A stretch of DNA of 64,000 bases. Source: CAJCJE01 sp963818685. Its GTDB lineage: Bacteria; Actinomycetota; Actinomycetes; Mycobacteriales; Pseudonocardiaceae. The notes below the pieces were generated by a model. It saw only the letters and a list, made by a program, of their open reading frames with translations. It ran no database searches and was not told where the DNA came from. The position numbers and the translations under genes are program-made. This document shows positions 1 through 8,620 of the stretch, piece after piece (within the stretch, counting starts at the first letter, position 1; each line of letters starts with the position of its first letter). Location of the stretch: NCBI GenBank assembly GCA_963818685.1, contig CAWFTJ010000009.1, positions 248,001 through 312,000 on the forward strand, read 5' to 3'.

Positions 1-31
1 GTCGCAGCGCCGAGCAGCGGAGGCACGATGA
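1..31 (+). CDS. 3' end of upstream gene (partial)
   Basis: The frame starting at base 2 reads SQRRAAEAR and then a TGA at 29-31. This stop overlaps the ATG of the next gene in an ATGA arrangement. A four-base overlap like this usually marks translational coupling, so the upstream gene is probably the permease of the same amino-acid ABC transporter. Only nine residues are visible, so the identity is inferred from context alone. Confidence 0.35.
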   Translation, partial: SQRRAAEAR

Positions 32-792
32 CAACGCCCATGGTGCTCGCCGAGAGCGTGCACAAGCGGTTCGGCCGGCTGGAAGTGCTCAAGGGGATCA
101 GCCTTGAGGTGCAGCGGCGCGAGGTGATGTGCGTGATCGGGCCGTCCGGCTCTGGCAAGTCGACCTTCCTGCGCTGCATCAACCACCTTGAGAAGATCGA
201 CGGCGGCAAGCTGTGGGTGGACGGCGAACTCGTCGGCTACCGGCAGAAGGGCGACAAGCTCTACGAGCTGCGCGACCGGGAGGTGGCCGCGAAGCGCCAG
301 GAGATCGGCATGGTCTTCCAGCGCTTCAACCTGTTCCCGCACTACACGACGGTGGAGAACATCATCGAGGCGCCGGTGAACGTGCGCGGCGAGAACAAGG
401 CGACCGCGCGGGCCCGCGCCGCGGAACTGCTTGCGCAGGTCGGCCTCGGCGACAAGGTCAACGCCTATCCGAGGGAACTGTCCGGCGGCCAGCAGCAGCG
501 GGTGGCGATCGCGCGGGCGCTGGCCATGCGGCCCAAGCTGATGCTGTTCGACGAGCCGACGTCCGCTTTGGACCCTGAGCTCGTCGGCGACGTGTTGACC
601 GTGATGCGGCAGTTGGCTGAAGACGGCATGACCATGGTGGTGGTCACGCACGAGATGGGCTTCGCGCGCGAGGTCGGCGACTCGCTGGTGTTCATGGACG
701 GCGGCGTTGTCGTTGAGAAGGGCAAGCCGAGGGACGTGATCAGCGACCCGCAGCACGAGCGCACCAAGTCGTTCCTGGCGAAGGTGCTCTGA
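28..792 (+). CDS. Polar amino-acid ABC transporter ATP-binding protein
   Basis: This 254-residue protein is the cytoplasmic ATPase of a polar amino-acid importer of the GlnQ/EhuA type. It has Walker A GPSGSGKS near residue 38, the Q-loop FQRFNLFPH, the signature LSGGQQQR near 151, Walker B LMLFDEP followed by TSALDPE, and the switch His in VVTHEMGF. The length is normal for the family. A GGAGG sequence lies 8 nt before the ATG, which overlaps the stop of an upstream frame, so it is probably the last gene of a permease/ATPase operon that begins outside the window. An insertion after Walker A (YRQKGDKLYELRD) is common in actinobacterial glutamine-type ATPases. The substrate cannot be read from the ATPase. 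A perfect hairpin follows the stop. Confidence 0.93.
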   Translation: MTTPMVLAESVHKRFGRLEVLKGISLEVQRREVMCVIGPSGSGKSTFLRCINHLEKIDGGKLWVDGELVGYRQKGDKLYELRDREVAAKRQEIGMVFQRFNLFPHYTTVENIIEAPVNVRGENKATARARAAELLAQVGLGDKVNAYPRELSGGQQQRVAIARALAMRPKLMLFDEPTSALDPELVGDVLTVMRQLAEDGMTMVVVTHEMGFAREVGDSLVFMDGGVVVEKGKPRDVISDPQHERTKSFLAKVL

Positions 793-794
793 GC

Positions 795-832
795 CGGAAC
801 TGGGCCGCGGACTGATCCGCGGCCCAGTTCCG
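795..832. terminator. Bidirectional intrinsic-type hairpin
   Basis: A 17-bp perfect inverted repeat (arms 795-811 and 816-832) closes on a 4-nt loop, CTGA. It sits between the convergent ABC ATPase and symporter genes, 3 bases after one stop and 10 bases before the other, so it can serve both strands. There is no long U-tract, as is usual in actinobacteria. Confidence 0.8.
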
Positions 833-841
833 AGTTTCTCG

Positions 842-2502
842 TCAGCCGACCAGGGCGCCGCCTGGCGTGCGGATCGGATCGCCCTCCTCGGCCTGGTAGT
901 CCGCGCCGAGCGTCTCGTCCACGCCCTCCTTGACGCCTTGACCGCGCGGAGGATCGGGGTGAGCACCACGGCCACGAGCAGGTTGGCGATCAGCGCGACG
1001 ACACCGACGTAGATCTGGGTGGTCGAGCCGGGGAACGGGTGCCAGCCGAAGATGGACAGCTTGCCGAGCGCAAGCGCGGACCCGCCGAAGTGGCCCTTCC
1101 CGGTCGCCGCCGGAATCGTGTAGAGCAGGTAGACGCTCCAGCCGATGCCGACGACCCAACCGGCGACCAGCGCCCACGCGTGCAGCCAGCGCGTGTAGAG
1201 CGCGATGGCGACCGTGGGGAGGGTCTGGAGGATCAGCGCGCCGCCGATCAGCTGTAGGTCGATGGAGAAGGTCGGGTCGATGGCGACCACGAACAGCACC
1301 GCGCCGAACTTGACGACCAGCGAGGCCCATTTGGACATCCTGGCCTCCTGCTCGGACGTTGCGCGCTTGTGCAGGTATGCCTTGTAGATGTTGCGGGTCC
1401 ACAGGTTGGCCGCGGCGATGGACATGATCGCGGCCGGGACCAGCGCGCCGATGCCGATGGCGGCGAAGGCGATGCCGGCGAACCAGGCCGGGAACGAGTG
1501 CGCGAACAGCAGTGGCACCACCGTGTTCGTGTCCGCCTTGCCGGTCGCGCCGTTGACGAGCGGCTTGATCCCCGCGCTGATGGCGACGTAGCCGAGCAGC
1601 GCGAGCAGGCCGAGCACGAAGGAGTAGGCCGGCAGCGCGATCATGTTCTTCTTGATCACGTTGCGGTTCTTCGAGGCCAGCACGCCGGTGACCGAGTGCG
1701 GGTAGAGGAACAGCGCCAGCGCCGAACCCAGCGCCAGGGTCGCGTACTGGAGCTGGTTGGTGCCGGTGAGCAGGATCGACCCGGCCGGCTTGTGGGTGGT
1801 CGGGCTCTTGGTGGCCAGCTTGGCCGCGGCCTGGTCGAGGATGTGACCGAAGCCGCCGAGGTGGATCGGCAGGTAGATCACCGCGACGATGATCACCAGG
1901 TAGATCAGCGTGTCCTTGACGAACGCGATCAGCGCCGGCGCGCGCAGGCCGGAGGAGTAGGTGTAGAGGGCCAGGATCACGAACGCGATGAACAGCGGCA
2001 GGTGCCCGAGGAAACCGCCGTAGTTGAGACCGATGGTGCGCAGCACCGATTCGAGGCCGGCCAGCTGCAACGCGATGTAGGGCATGGTCGCGACGATGCC
2101 GGTGATCGCGATGAGCAGGGCGAGCAGCGGCGAACCGTAACGGCCCTTCACGAAGTCGGCCGGGGTGACGTAGCCGTTGGTCCGCGACACCGACCAGAGC
2201 CGCAGCACCGGCAGGAACACGATCGGGTAGAGGATCACGGTGTAGGGCAGCGCGTAGAAGCCGATCGCACCGGAGCCGAACACCAGCGCGGGCACGGCCA
2301 CGAAGGTGTAGGCGGTGTAGAGGTCACCGCCGACCAGGAACCAGGTGACCCAGCCGCCGAAGCGGCGGCCGCCGAGCGCCCACTCGTCGAGGTGGTTGAG
2401 GTTGTCGCCGGCCTTCCACTTCGCCGCGACGAACCCGAGCACGGTGACCAGGGCGAACAGGATCAGGAACACGACGAGCTGGATAACTTGCTGGCTGGTC
2501 AC
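842..2502 (-). CDS. Sodium:solute symporter (monocarboxylate/acetate type), frameshifted near C-terminus
   Basis: The frame from GTG at 2502 encodes a multi-pass membrane protein of the sodium:solute symporter family, similar to actinobacterial MctC-type monocarboxylate uptake proteins. Readable segments include WALGGRRFGGWVTWFLVGGD near the start, SRTNGYVTPADFVKGRYGS, and YPHSVTGVLASKNRNVIKKN. The GTG overlaps the stop of the DUF3311 gene (GTGA), so the two are translationally coupled. About 30 codons before the natural end, near base 935, the frame breaks. The original frame runs open through the neighbouring gene to the window edge, while the frame ending at 842 gives the expected acidic tail GVDETLGADYQAEEGDP. 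Restoring one base (GCGTC to GGCGTC in coding sense) would rejoin them. The change is either a sequencing error or a recent lesion that leaves all membrane helices intact. Confidence 0.82.
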
Positions 2503-2753
2503 GACCGGCCCTCCCCATCGTCCGACTTGGAACGATTTGCCGGTTTCTTGGTCATCGCGTAGACGATCCACACGCACGCGACGCCCACGATGACGAACAG
2601 GAACTGGAACCAGTAGAAGAACGGCAACCCGACCAGCCGTGGTGAGTCATGGTTGAACCACGGCGTGACCAGCATCAGCAGCGGAACGAGCAGCAGCAGG
2701 TTCCACGCGCTGAACCGGCCGGATCGCCGTTCGTCGGGTGGGGAGGATGACAT
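2499..2753 (-). CDS. DUF3311 small membrane protein, symporter partner
   Basis: This 84-residue protein has two predicted membrane helices (around WNLLLLVPLLMLVTPWF and FYWFQFLFVIVGVACVWIV) and a charged C-terminal tail, which is the usual form of DUF3311 proteins. These are normally encoded directly before sodium:solute symporters of the MctC type and are thought to be accessory subunits. ATG at 2753 was chosen over the upstream start at 2831 because it has a GAGGG ribosome site at the right distance and the upstream extension is arginine-rich with no hydrophobic pattern. Its stop overlaps the symporter start. Confidence 0.85.
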   Translation of the reverse strand: MSSSPPDERRSGRFSAWNLLLLVPLLMLVTPWFNHDSPRLVGLPFFYWFQFLFVIVGVACVWIVYAMTKKPANRSKSDDGEGRS

Positions 2754-2846
2754 TGTTGGCCCTCGCAAGCTTCTCGGCAGGGGCATTGCGCCACGTCGGG
2801 CGATGCTAAACCGCCGTAACGCGCGCGTCATCCGATAACGGGGGCC

Positions 2847-2966
2847 CTACTGGTATGCGGTGTCCGAATCGTGATCAGTTCCGGAGCTGTTGCTGCCCGG
2901 GAACACGAGGACCATCACGACGGCGGCCACGGCCAGTACCAACATGGCAAGCCCAGCTGCGACCAC
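2847..2966 (-). CDS. Small single-pass membrane protein (39 aa)
   Basis: A GTG start at 2966, preceded by AAGGAGGTG, opens a 39-codon frame. Residues 3-23 form one hydrophobic stretch (AAGLAMLVLAVAAVVMVLV), followed by a polar acidic tail ending in DSDTAYQ and a TAG stop. It lies 93 bp upstream of the DUF3311 gene on the same strand, so it may be the first gene of the symporter operon. I do not recognise a family. The strong ribosome site, a single helix and a clean stop argue for a real gene. A small regulatory or stabilising subunit of the transporter is a reasonable guess. Confidence 0.55.
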   Translation of the reverse strand: MVAAGLAMLVLAVAAVVMVLVFPGSNSSGTDHDSDTAYQ

Positions 2967-3187
2967 GGCGCACCTCCTTCATCGCGGTTTCGTCCCTTTG
3001 GCGGTTGACCCGCCTTCATCCATAGGACGTACGGGCAATGGTGCTGGTTCATCGGTGCGCGCGACAACTGATTTCCCAGTACGCCCTGTGTACAAACCTG
3101 TGGACAGTTTCCGGTGACTGGTCCGGATGGTGGTTGCTCTCCGCACACCATTGACGACGCTCCGCCGCGCTGGTCAGATCGGTTGCC

Positions 3188-5533
3188 ATGCGGAGGTCCG
3201 GGTTGTCGCGAAGGTCGTTGCTACGGGCGGGAATGCTCACCGGCGGCATGCTGGCGACGTTGGGCTGGGGTCGTGCTGCCGCCACGCCGGCGCGCGGACC
3301 GGCAGGGGCCCGGTTTTCGTTGAACACCGGCTGGTTGTTCGGTGAACACACGGCCGGCGCCACCGATCCTGGCTTCGACGAGGCCGGCTTCGCGCCGGTC
3401 ACGCTGCCGCACTCGGTGGCGCGGCTGTCCTGGCGGAACTGGGATCCCTCGACCTGGCAGCGGATCTGGGCCTATCGCCGGCACCTGCCCGGCCCGTTCG
3501 CGCCGAACACCCGAATATTCGTCGACTTCGACGGAGCCATGGTGTCCGCGACCGTGTTCTGTAACGGAAAGCAGCTTGCCGCGCACGCGGGCGGCTATCT
3601 CCCGTTCAGCGTCGAGCTGACCGACGCGCTGACCGAGTCGGACAACGTGCTCGCGGTCGTGCTCGATTCGACCTGGCAGGCGGTCCCCCCGGAGGGCTCA
3701 CCCACCGGCACCTCGGCCGTCGACTATCTGGAGCCGGGCGGCATCTACCGCGACGTGTCGCTGCGCGTTGTGCCACCGGTGTTCATCGCGGACGTGTTCG
3801 CCAGGCCGGAGAAGGTGTTGACCGACGCGCGGAGCGTGGCCGTGCTGGTCACGATCGACGCGGCCACAACGGGTTCCGGCCAATTGCGCACCCAACTGCT
3901 CGACAACGGCCGTGTCCTCGCCTCCGCGACAACGCCGGTTTCGGTGAAAACCGGCACCGAGGTGATCGGCCTGAACCTCACCGAACTCGGCGAGATCTCG
4001 TTGTGGTCACCGGAAAACCCGCGCCTCTATGACGTCCGGACCACCCTGCTGATGGCAGACGGAGCCAGCCACGAGTACACCAATCGGATCGGTTTTCGCG
4101 ATGCCACGTTCACCGTGGACGGCTTCCTGCTCAACGGCGCGCCGTACCAGATCTTCGGGCTCAACCGGCACCAGATCTACCCGTACGCCGGTCTGGCCAT
4201 GCCGGCCAGGGTGCAGCGCCGCGACGCGCACATCCTCCGCGACGACCTGAACTGCAACATGGTGCGCTGCTCGCACTATCCGCAGTCGCCGCACTTCCTT
4301 GACGCGTGCGACGAACTCGGCCTGATGGTGTGGCAGGAGCCGCCCGGCTGGCACTTCGTCGGCGACGACGCCTGGCAGGACCTTGCCGTGCGGGACGTGC
4401 GGGACATGATCATCCGGGATCGGAGCAGGCCGTCGGTGATCCTGTGGGGCATCCGGCTCAACGAGACCGCCAACTATCCGGACCTCTACGTGCGCACCGC
4501 GGCCGTCGCCGCGCAGCTGGACGACTCGCGGCAGACCTCGGGCGCGATGGACCGCTACTCGACCGACGGCTGGTCGGCCGATGTGTTCGCCTTCGACGAC
4601 TACCACACCGACGCGGCCGGCAACGCGACGTTGCTGCCGCCGCTGCCGGATGTGCCGTACCTGGTGACCGAGGCGGTCGGCGCGCTGGACGGCGCCCCCT
4701 ACTACCGCTGGATCGACACCCAGCGGGTACTCGCGACCCAGCTGGTCATGCACGCCACCGTGCACGACATCGCCATGGGCGACGAGCGCTACGCCGGCCT
4801 GCTCGGCTGGGCGGGCTTCGACTACGACTCGCTCAACGGCCACATCTACCAGAACGTGAAGTGGCCTGGCGTCGTCGACACCTTCCGGGTGCCCAAGCCG
4901 GGCGCCGGCCTCTATCAGTCCCAAGTGGACCCTGCGGTGCGCCCGGTCATCACACCCGCCTTCTTCTGGGACTTCGGCCCGAACTCGCCAGCGGACGGCC
5001 CTGGACCGGACACCGTGATCGCGACGAACTGCGACCGTCTTGAGCTTCTCGTTGCCGGCCAACACCACGGCACGGCCCTTCCGGACCGTGACCGCTTTCC
5101 CCACCTGCGGTATCCGCCCGCCTTCGCCGATCTCACCGTGTCCGGCGCCGACCTGCCCGAGCTGCGCATCGACGGCTACGTCGGAAACCGCCTTGTCACA
5201 ACGAAAACGTTCGCCAGCGATCCGCGCGGTGACCGGTTGAGCCTCGTCGCGGACGACGCCGCGATCAACGCGGACGGCAGCGACGCGACCAGGGTGGTGT
5301 TTCGCGCGCTCGACGCGCACGGCAACCAGCGGCCCTATGTCAGCGGCTCGGTTTCGTTGCTGCTCACCGGTCCCGCGCTGTTGGTGGGAGACAACCCGTT
5401 CGCGTTCGCGGACTTCGGCGGTGTCGGCGCGGTCTGGCTGCGTTCACTGCCGAACCGCCCCGGCCCGATCCGGCTCACCGCGACACATCCGACCCTCGGC
5501 ACCGCGACCGTGCACGTGCTCGCCGGACCCTAG
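3188..5533 (+). CDS. Glycoside hydrolase family 2 protein, Tat-exported
   Basis: This 781-residue secreted enzyme belongs to the beta-galactosidase/beta-glucuronidase family. The N-terminus carries a twin-arginine signal (SRRSLLRAG, then a hydrophobic run ending at RAAATPA). A jelly-roll sugar-binding domain spans about residues 45-200, an Ig-like domain about 200-305, and the TIM barrel about 310-590, followed by C-terminal beta domains. The acid/base Glu is in WGIRLNET and the nucleophile Glu is probably that of YLVTEAVG. NRHQIYPY and VRCSHYPQ match the conserved barrel start. Substrate specificity cannot be decided from these motifs; beta-galactosides or beta-glucuronides are both possible. 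It is monocistronic and faces pckG, with paired DnaA-box-like sites between them. Confidence 0.9.
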   Translation: MRRSGLSRRSLLRAGMLTGGMLATLGWGRAAATPARGPAGARFSLNTGWLFGEHTAGATDPGFDEAGFAPVTLPHSVARLSWRNWDPSTWQRIWAYRRHLPGPFAPNTRIFVDFDGAMVSATVFCNGKQLAAHAGGYLPFSVELTDALTESDNVLAVVLDSTWQAVPPEGSPTGTSAVDYLEPGGIYRDVSLRVVPPVFIADVFARPEKVLTDARSVAVLVTIDAATTGSGQLRTQLLDNGRVLASATTPVSVKTGTEVIGLNLTELGEISLWSPENPRLYDVRTTLLMADGASHEYTNRIGFRDATFTVDGFLLNGAPYQIFGLNRHQIYPYAGLAMPARVQRRDAHILRDDLNCNMVRCSHYPQSPHFLDACDELGLMVWQEPPGWHFVGDDAWQDLAVRDVRDMIIRDRSRPSVILWGIRLNETANYPDLYVRTAAVAAQLDDSRQTSGAMDRYSTDGWSADVFAFDDYHTDAAGNATLLPPLPDVPYLVTEAVGALDGAPYYRWIDTQRVLATQLVMHATVHDIAMGDERYAGLLGWAGFDYDSLNGHIYQNVKWPGVVDTFRVPKPGAGLYQSQVDPAVRPVITPAFFWDFGPNSPADGPGPDTVIATNCDRLELLVAGQHHGTALPDRDRFPHLRYPPAFADLTVSGADLPELRIDGYVGNRLVTTKTFASDPRGDRLSLVADDAAINADGSDATRVVFRALDAHGNQRPYVSGSVSLLLTGPALLVGDNPFAFADFGGVGAVWLRSLPNRPGPIRLTATHPTLGTATVHVLAGP

Positions 5534-5577
5534 TTGTCCACAGCTGTGCACAAGTCCATCCACAGGTTGTGGACAAC
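5533..5577. other. Inverted pair of consensus DnaA-box-like sites
   Basis: Two copies of TTGTCCACA face each other at 5534-5542 (plus) and 5568-5576 (minus), forming a perfect 10-bp inverted repeat with a 25-bp spacer. They occupy the convergent gap between the glycosidase and pckG. The 9-mer is the actinobacterial DnaA-box consensus. The same repeat could also form a weak terminator stem. Confidence 0.5.
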
Positions 5578-5588
5578 CAGGGTTTCGC

Positions 5589-7430
5589 TCAGCCGTTGAG
5601 GCGCTCGCGCAGCGCGGCCAGCTCGTCGTGCAGCGAGCTGGGCACCTTGTCGCCGATCTTGTCGAACCACTCCTCGATCAGCGGCAGCTCCGTCTTCCAC
5701 TCCTCGACGTCGACCTTCAGCGCCTCGGCGAAGTCGGCCGGGTCCTGGGCGAGGCCCTCGGTGTCGAGATCGGCCAGGGTCGGCACGTAGCCGATCGGCG
5801 TCTCCTGCGCGCCTGCCTTGCCCTCGATCCGCTCGATCGCCCACTTCAGCACGCGCGAGTTCTCGCCGAAGCCCGGCCACAGGAAGTGCTTGTCTTCGCC
5901 GCGCCGGAACCAGTTGACGTAGAAGATCTTGGGCAGCTTGGTCGCGTCCGCGTGCTTGCCGATGTCCAGCCAGTGCTGGAAGTAGTCACCGACGTGGTAG
6001 CCGATGAAGGGCAGCATGGCCATCGGATCGCGACGCACGACGCCGACCTTGCCCTTGGCGGCGGCGGTCGTCTCGCTGGAGATGGTGGCACCCATGAACG
6101 TGCCGTGCTGCCAGTCGCGCGACTCGGTGACCAGCGGAACGGTCGTCGCCCTTCGCCCACCGAAGAAGATCGCGGAGATCGGCACACCCTCCGGGTTGTC
6201 CCATTCGGGCGCCAGGATCGGGCACTGCGACATCGGCGTGCAGTACCGCGAGTTCGGGTGCGCGGCCTTCTCCTGCGATCCCGGCGTCCAGTCCTGCTTC
6301 TTCCACGAGGTCAGGTGCGCCGGCCGGGCCTCGCCCATGCCCTCCCACCAGATGTCGCCGTCATCGGTGAGGGCCACGTTGGTGAAGATCGTGTTGCCCT
6401 TCTCGATGGTGCGCATGGCGTTCGGGTTGGTGTGGTAGTCGGTGCCCGGCGCGACGCCGAAGAAGCCGTACTCCGGGTTGACCGCGTAGAGCCTGCCGTC
6501 CTTGCCAAAGCGCATCCAGGCGATGTCGTCGCCGAGGGTCTGCACCTTCCAGCCCGGGATGGTCGGCTCCAGCATCGCCAGGTTGGTCTTGCCGCAGGCC
6601 GACGGGAACGCGGCCGCGACGTAGTAGACCTTCTCCTCCGGCGAGATCAGCTTGAGGATCAGCATGTGCTCGGCCAGCCAGCCCTCGTCGCGCGCGATCG
6701 CCGACGCGATGCGCAGCGAGTAGCACTTCTTGCCGAGCAGCGCGTTGCCGCCGTAGCCGGAGCCGTAGCTCCAGATCGTCCGCTCCTCGGGGAAGTGGGT
6801 GATGTACTTGGTGGTGTCGCACGGCCACGGCACGTCCTGCCGACCCGGCTCAAGCGGGGCGCCGACGGAGTGCAGGCACTTGACGAACTCGGCGTCATCG
6901 CCAAAGCGAGCCAGCGCCTTCTCCCCGGCCCGCGTCATCACGTGCATCGACACCACGACGTATTCGGAATCGGTGATCTCGACACCGAGCATGGGCTTTT
7001 CGGCACCGAGCGGGCCCATGCAGAACGGGATCACGTACATCGTGCGACCGCGCATGCTGCCTCGGTACAGCTCGGTCATGATCCCTTTCATCTCGGCCGG
7101 ATCCATCCAGTTATTGGTCGGGCCACAGTCGGCTTCGTCGGCCGAACAAATGAAAGTCCGTTCCTCGACCCTGGCCACATCGTCCGGGTCGGACGCTGCC
7201 CAGAAGGAGTTCTCCTTCTTCTTCAGCGGCACGAACGTGCCCGCGTCCACCAGCTTGCCGGTCAGCCGGTTCCACTCTTGTTTGGACCCGTCGACCCACA
7301 CCACTTCGTCGGGGGTGGTCAGTTCGGCGACCTCGCGCACCCAGGCAAGCAACCGAGCGTGCCTGGTCGGTGCGTTGTCGAGACCGGGGATGGTTTCCGG
7401 CGCGGCCTGAGCGTCTGACACAGCGGTCAT
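5589..7430 (-). CDS. pckG: Phosphoenolpyruvate carboxykinase (GTP)
   Basis: This 613-residue cytosolic enzyme interconverts oxaloacetate and phosphoenolpyruvate using GTP/GDP. It is the entry step of gluconeogenesis and can also act anaplerotically in actinobacteria. The kinase P-loop with the reactive cysteine is FPSACGKTNLAML. Other family blocks are HFPEERTIWSYGSGYGGNAL, WMDPAEMKGIM, and NWFRRGEDKHFLWPGFGENSR near the C-terminus. ATG at 7430 is preceded by AGGAG. The longer frame to 7655 adds an arginine-rich stretch with no family similarity. The length agrees with the family (about 600-620). It is monocistronic. Confidence 0.97.
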   Translation of the reverse strand: MTAVSDAQAAPETIPGLDNAPTRHARLLAWVREVAELTTPDEVVWVDGSKQEWNRLTGKLVDAGTFVPLKKKENSFWAASDPDDVARVEERTFICSADEADCGPTNNWMDPAEMKGIMTELYRGSMRGRTMYVIPFCMGPLGAEKPMLGVEITDSEYVVVSMHVMTRAGEKALARFGDDAEFVKCLHSVGAPLEPGRQDVPWPCDTTKYITHFPEERTIWSYGSGYGGNALLGKKCYSLRIASAIARDEGWLAEHMLILKLISPEEKVYYVAAAFPSACGKTNLAMLEPTIPGWKVQTLGDDIAWMRFGKDGRLYAVNPEYGFFGVAPGTDYHTNPNAMRTIEKGNTIFTNVALTDDGDIWWEGMGEARPAHLTSWKKQDWTPGSQEKAAHPNSRYCTPMSQCPILAPEWDNPEGVPISAIFFGGRRATTVPLVTESRDWQHGTFMGATISSETTAAAKGKVGVVRRDPMAMLPFIGYHVGDYFQHWLDIGKHADATKLPKIFYVNWFRRGEDKHFLWPGFGENSRVLKWAIERIEGKAGAQETPIGYVPTLADLDTEGLAQDPADFAEALKVDVEEWKTELPLIEEWFDKIGDKVPSSLHDELAALRERLNG

Positions 7431-7754
7431 CTCGCGTCGTCTCCTGACTGGACGACACGTAGTCCCGCGATTCGGCAGCCTCCGTGCCGCGAACCAGCGG
7501 GACGTCGTCGTCCTTGGAAATGGCTTCGCACGCCCGCTGGTGAGACGGGCGTTACGAGAAATGGGATTACCCGAGATTAGCTGGCCAGACCGCACAGCGC
7601 AGAGTCCTGACCTGTCGGCTCGCTCACAAAAACGATCAGGGGATCGATTAAGCACCGAAAAGATTGCGCCGGATGAGTGACCCTGAAAAAATCTTGTGGA
7701 TTCGTGTATGCGGGCCAGATCTCAATGAGATCTCGGTTTCAGTAGGCGAAAAGA
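7431..7754. promoter_or_regulatory. Intergenic region upstream of pckG with a perfect palindrome
   Basis: This 324-bp gap contains no convincing gene. It holds the pckG 5' region. At 7717-7733 there is an 8+1+8 perfect inverted repeat (AGATCTCA-A-TGAGATCT), 22 bp downstream of the stop of the next minus-strand gene and about 285 bp upstream of the pckG start. It could be a regulator site for pckG or a terminator stem for the gene at 7755. The surrounding sequence is more AT-rich than average. Confidence 0.45.
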
Positions 7755-8522
7755 TCAGTTGGGCGAGATCCACTGACCGGTGACCGAGTCGATACGCACA
7801 ACACCGTGGCCGGTGAACGCGCTTGCCGTGTCGCTCGGGTCGGTCCAGTGCTCGTCGGCTGCCGCGTCGGGCTGCTGGGCCTCGACCTGCGGATCGAACG
7901 CGCCGCCTGCGCCGCCATCGACGTGGTATTGCCCGTTCTGGTCGAGATGTCCGGCCTGCTCCTCGGTCCAGGCGTGCGGGCCCGTGTGGTCGGCGATCAC
8001 GACCTTGCCGTCCGTGGTGATCTCGGTCGCCACATCGGCCTGGCCGTCGCCGTTGGCGTCGGTGTACATGATCGTGTCGCCGTTGGCGTCGGTTACCACT
8101 GCGGTGTCCGGTTTGCCGTCATGGTCGGTGTCCACCGTGGCCGGTCCGACGCTGTGCTCGCCGGTCGTCGTGTCCACCGTGATCGGCTGCCCGCTGCCGT
8201 GGCCGTCGCCGGTGCTGGCCGCCCCGGTGTCCGCGCCGGCCCTCGGTGCGTCCTGCGAACCGGTCGAGACCCACTGGCCGGACTCGAAGTGCGCCTGGCG
8301 CGCCACGTTGCCCTGCTCGTCGTACTCGGTCACCAGGTCAGCCGCGCCGGTGTGGTGCTCGTCGGTGTAGACGAGGTGGTCACCGTCGGCCTCGGTCAAC
8401 TCGTAGGAATCCATGACCTCGCCGCCCGCGTAGGAGTAGTTCTCCTGCTCGGTGAACTCGTGACCGTCGACGTCGATCCGCAACTCACCGGAGTCGCCTG
8501 GATCACCGTTGTCGATGTACAC
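7755..8522 (-). CDS. DUF6802-like acidic repeat protein
   Basis: This 255-residue acidic protein has no hydrophobic signal or membrane segment. Its middle carries Asp/Gly-rich loops (DTDHDGKPDTAVV, DANGDTIMYTDANGDGQAD) that resemble calcium-binding DxDxDG loops and FG-GAP-like strands. A similar block is repeated near the N-terminus, and the C-terminus has VVRIDSVTGQWISPN. The pattern matches actinobacterial proteins annotated as DUF6802, whose function is unknown. GTG at 8522 follows GAGGGGG. It is 98 bp downstream of the dynamin operon on the same strand, so it could be co-transcribed with it. Confidence 0.7.
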   Translation of the reverse strand: MYIDNGDPGDSGELRIDVDGHEFTEQENYSYAGGEVMDSYELTEADGDHLVYTDEHHTGAADLVTEYDEQGNVARQAHFESGQWVSTGSQDAPRAGADTGAASTGDGHGSGQPITVDTTTGEHSVGPATVDTDHDGKPDTAVVTDANGDTIMYTDANGDGQADVATEITTDGKVVIADHTGPHAWTEEQAGHLDQNGQYHVDGGAGGAFDPQVEAQQPDAAADEHWTDPSDTASAFTGHGVVRIDSVTGQWISPN

Positions 8523-8620
8523 CGTGTCCCCCTCGGCCGGATCTTCTACGCGGGGCTTTTCTCTGCCTGCTCAGACTCACCGTATGCCGATCTGGTTCCC
8601 TGGTCCAACCACCAGTTGTA

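Noticed and set aside
1369..2562. Long plus-strand frame opposite the symporter
   Set aside because: Arg/Gly/Glu-rich composition with no domain; it is the antisense of a clear membrane transporter in high-GC sequence.
4007..5320. Long minus-strand frame opposite the glycosidase gene
   Set aside because: Repetitive Val/Arg/Gly composition with no motif; antisense of conserved GH2 sequence.
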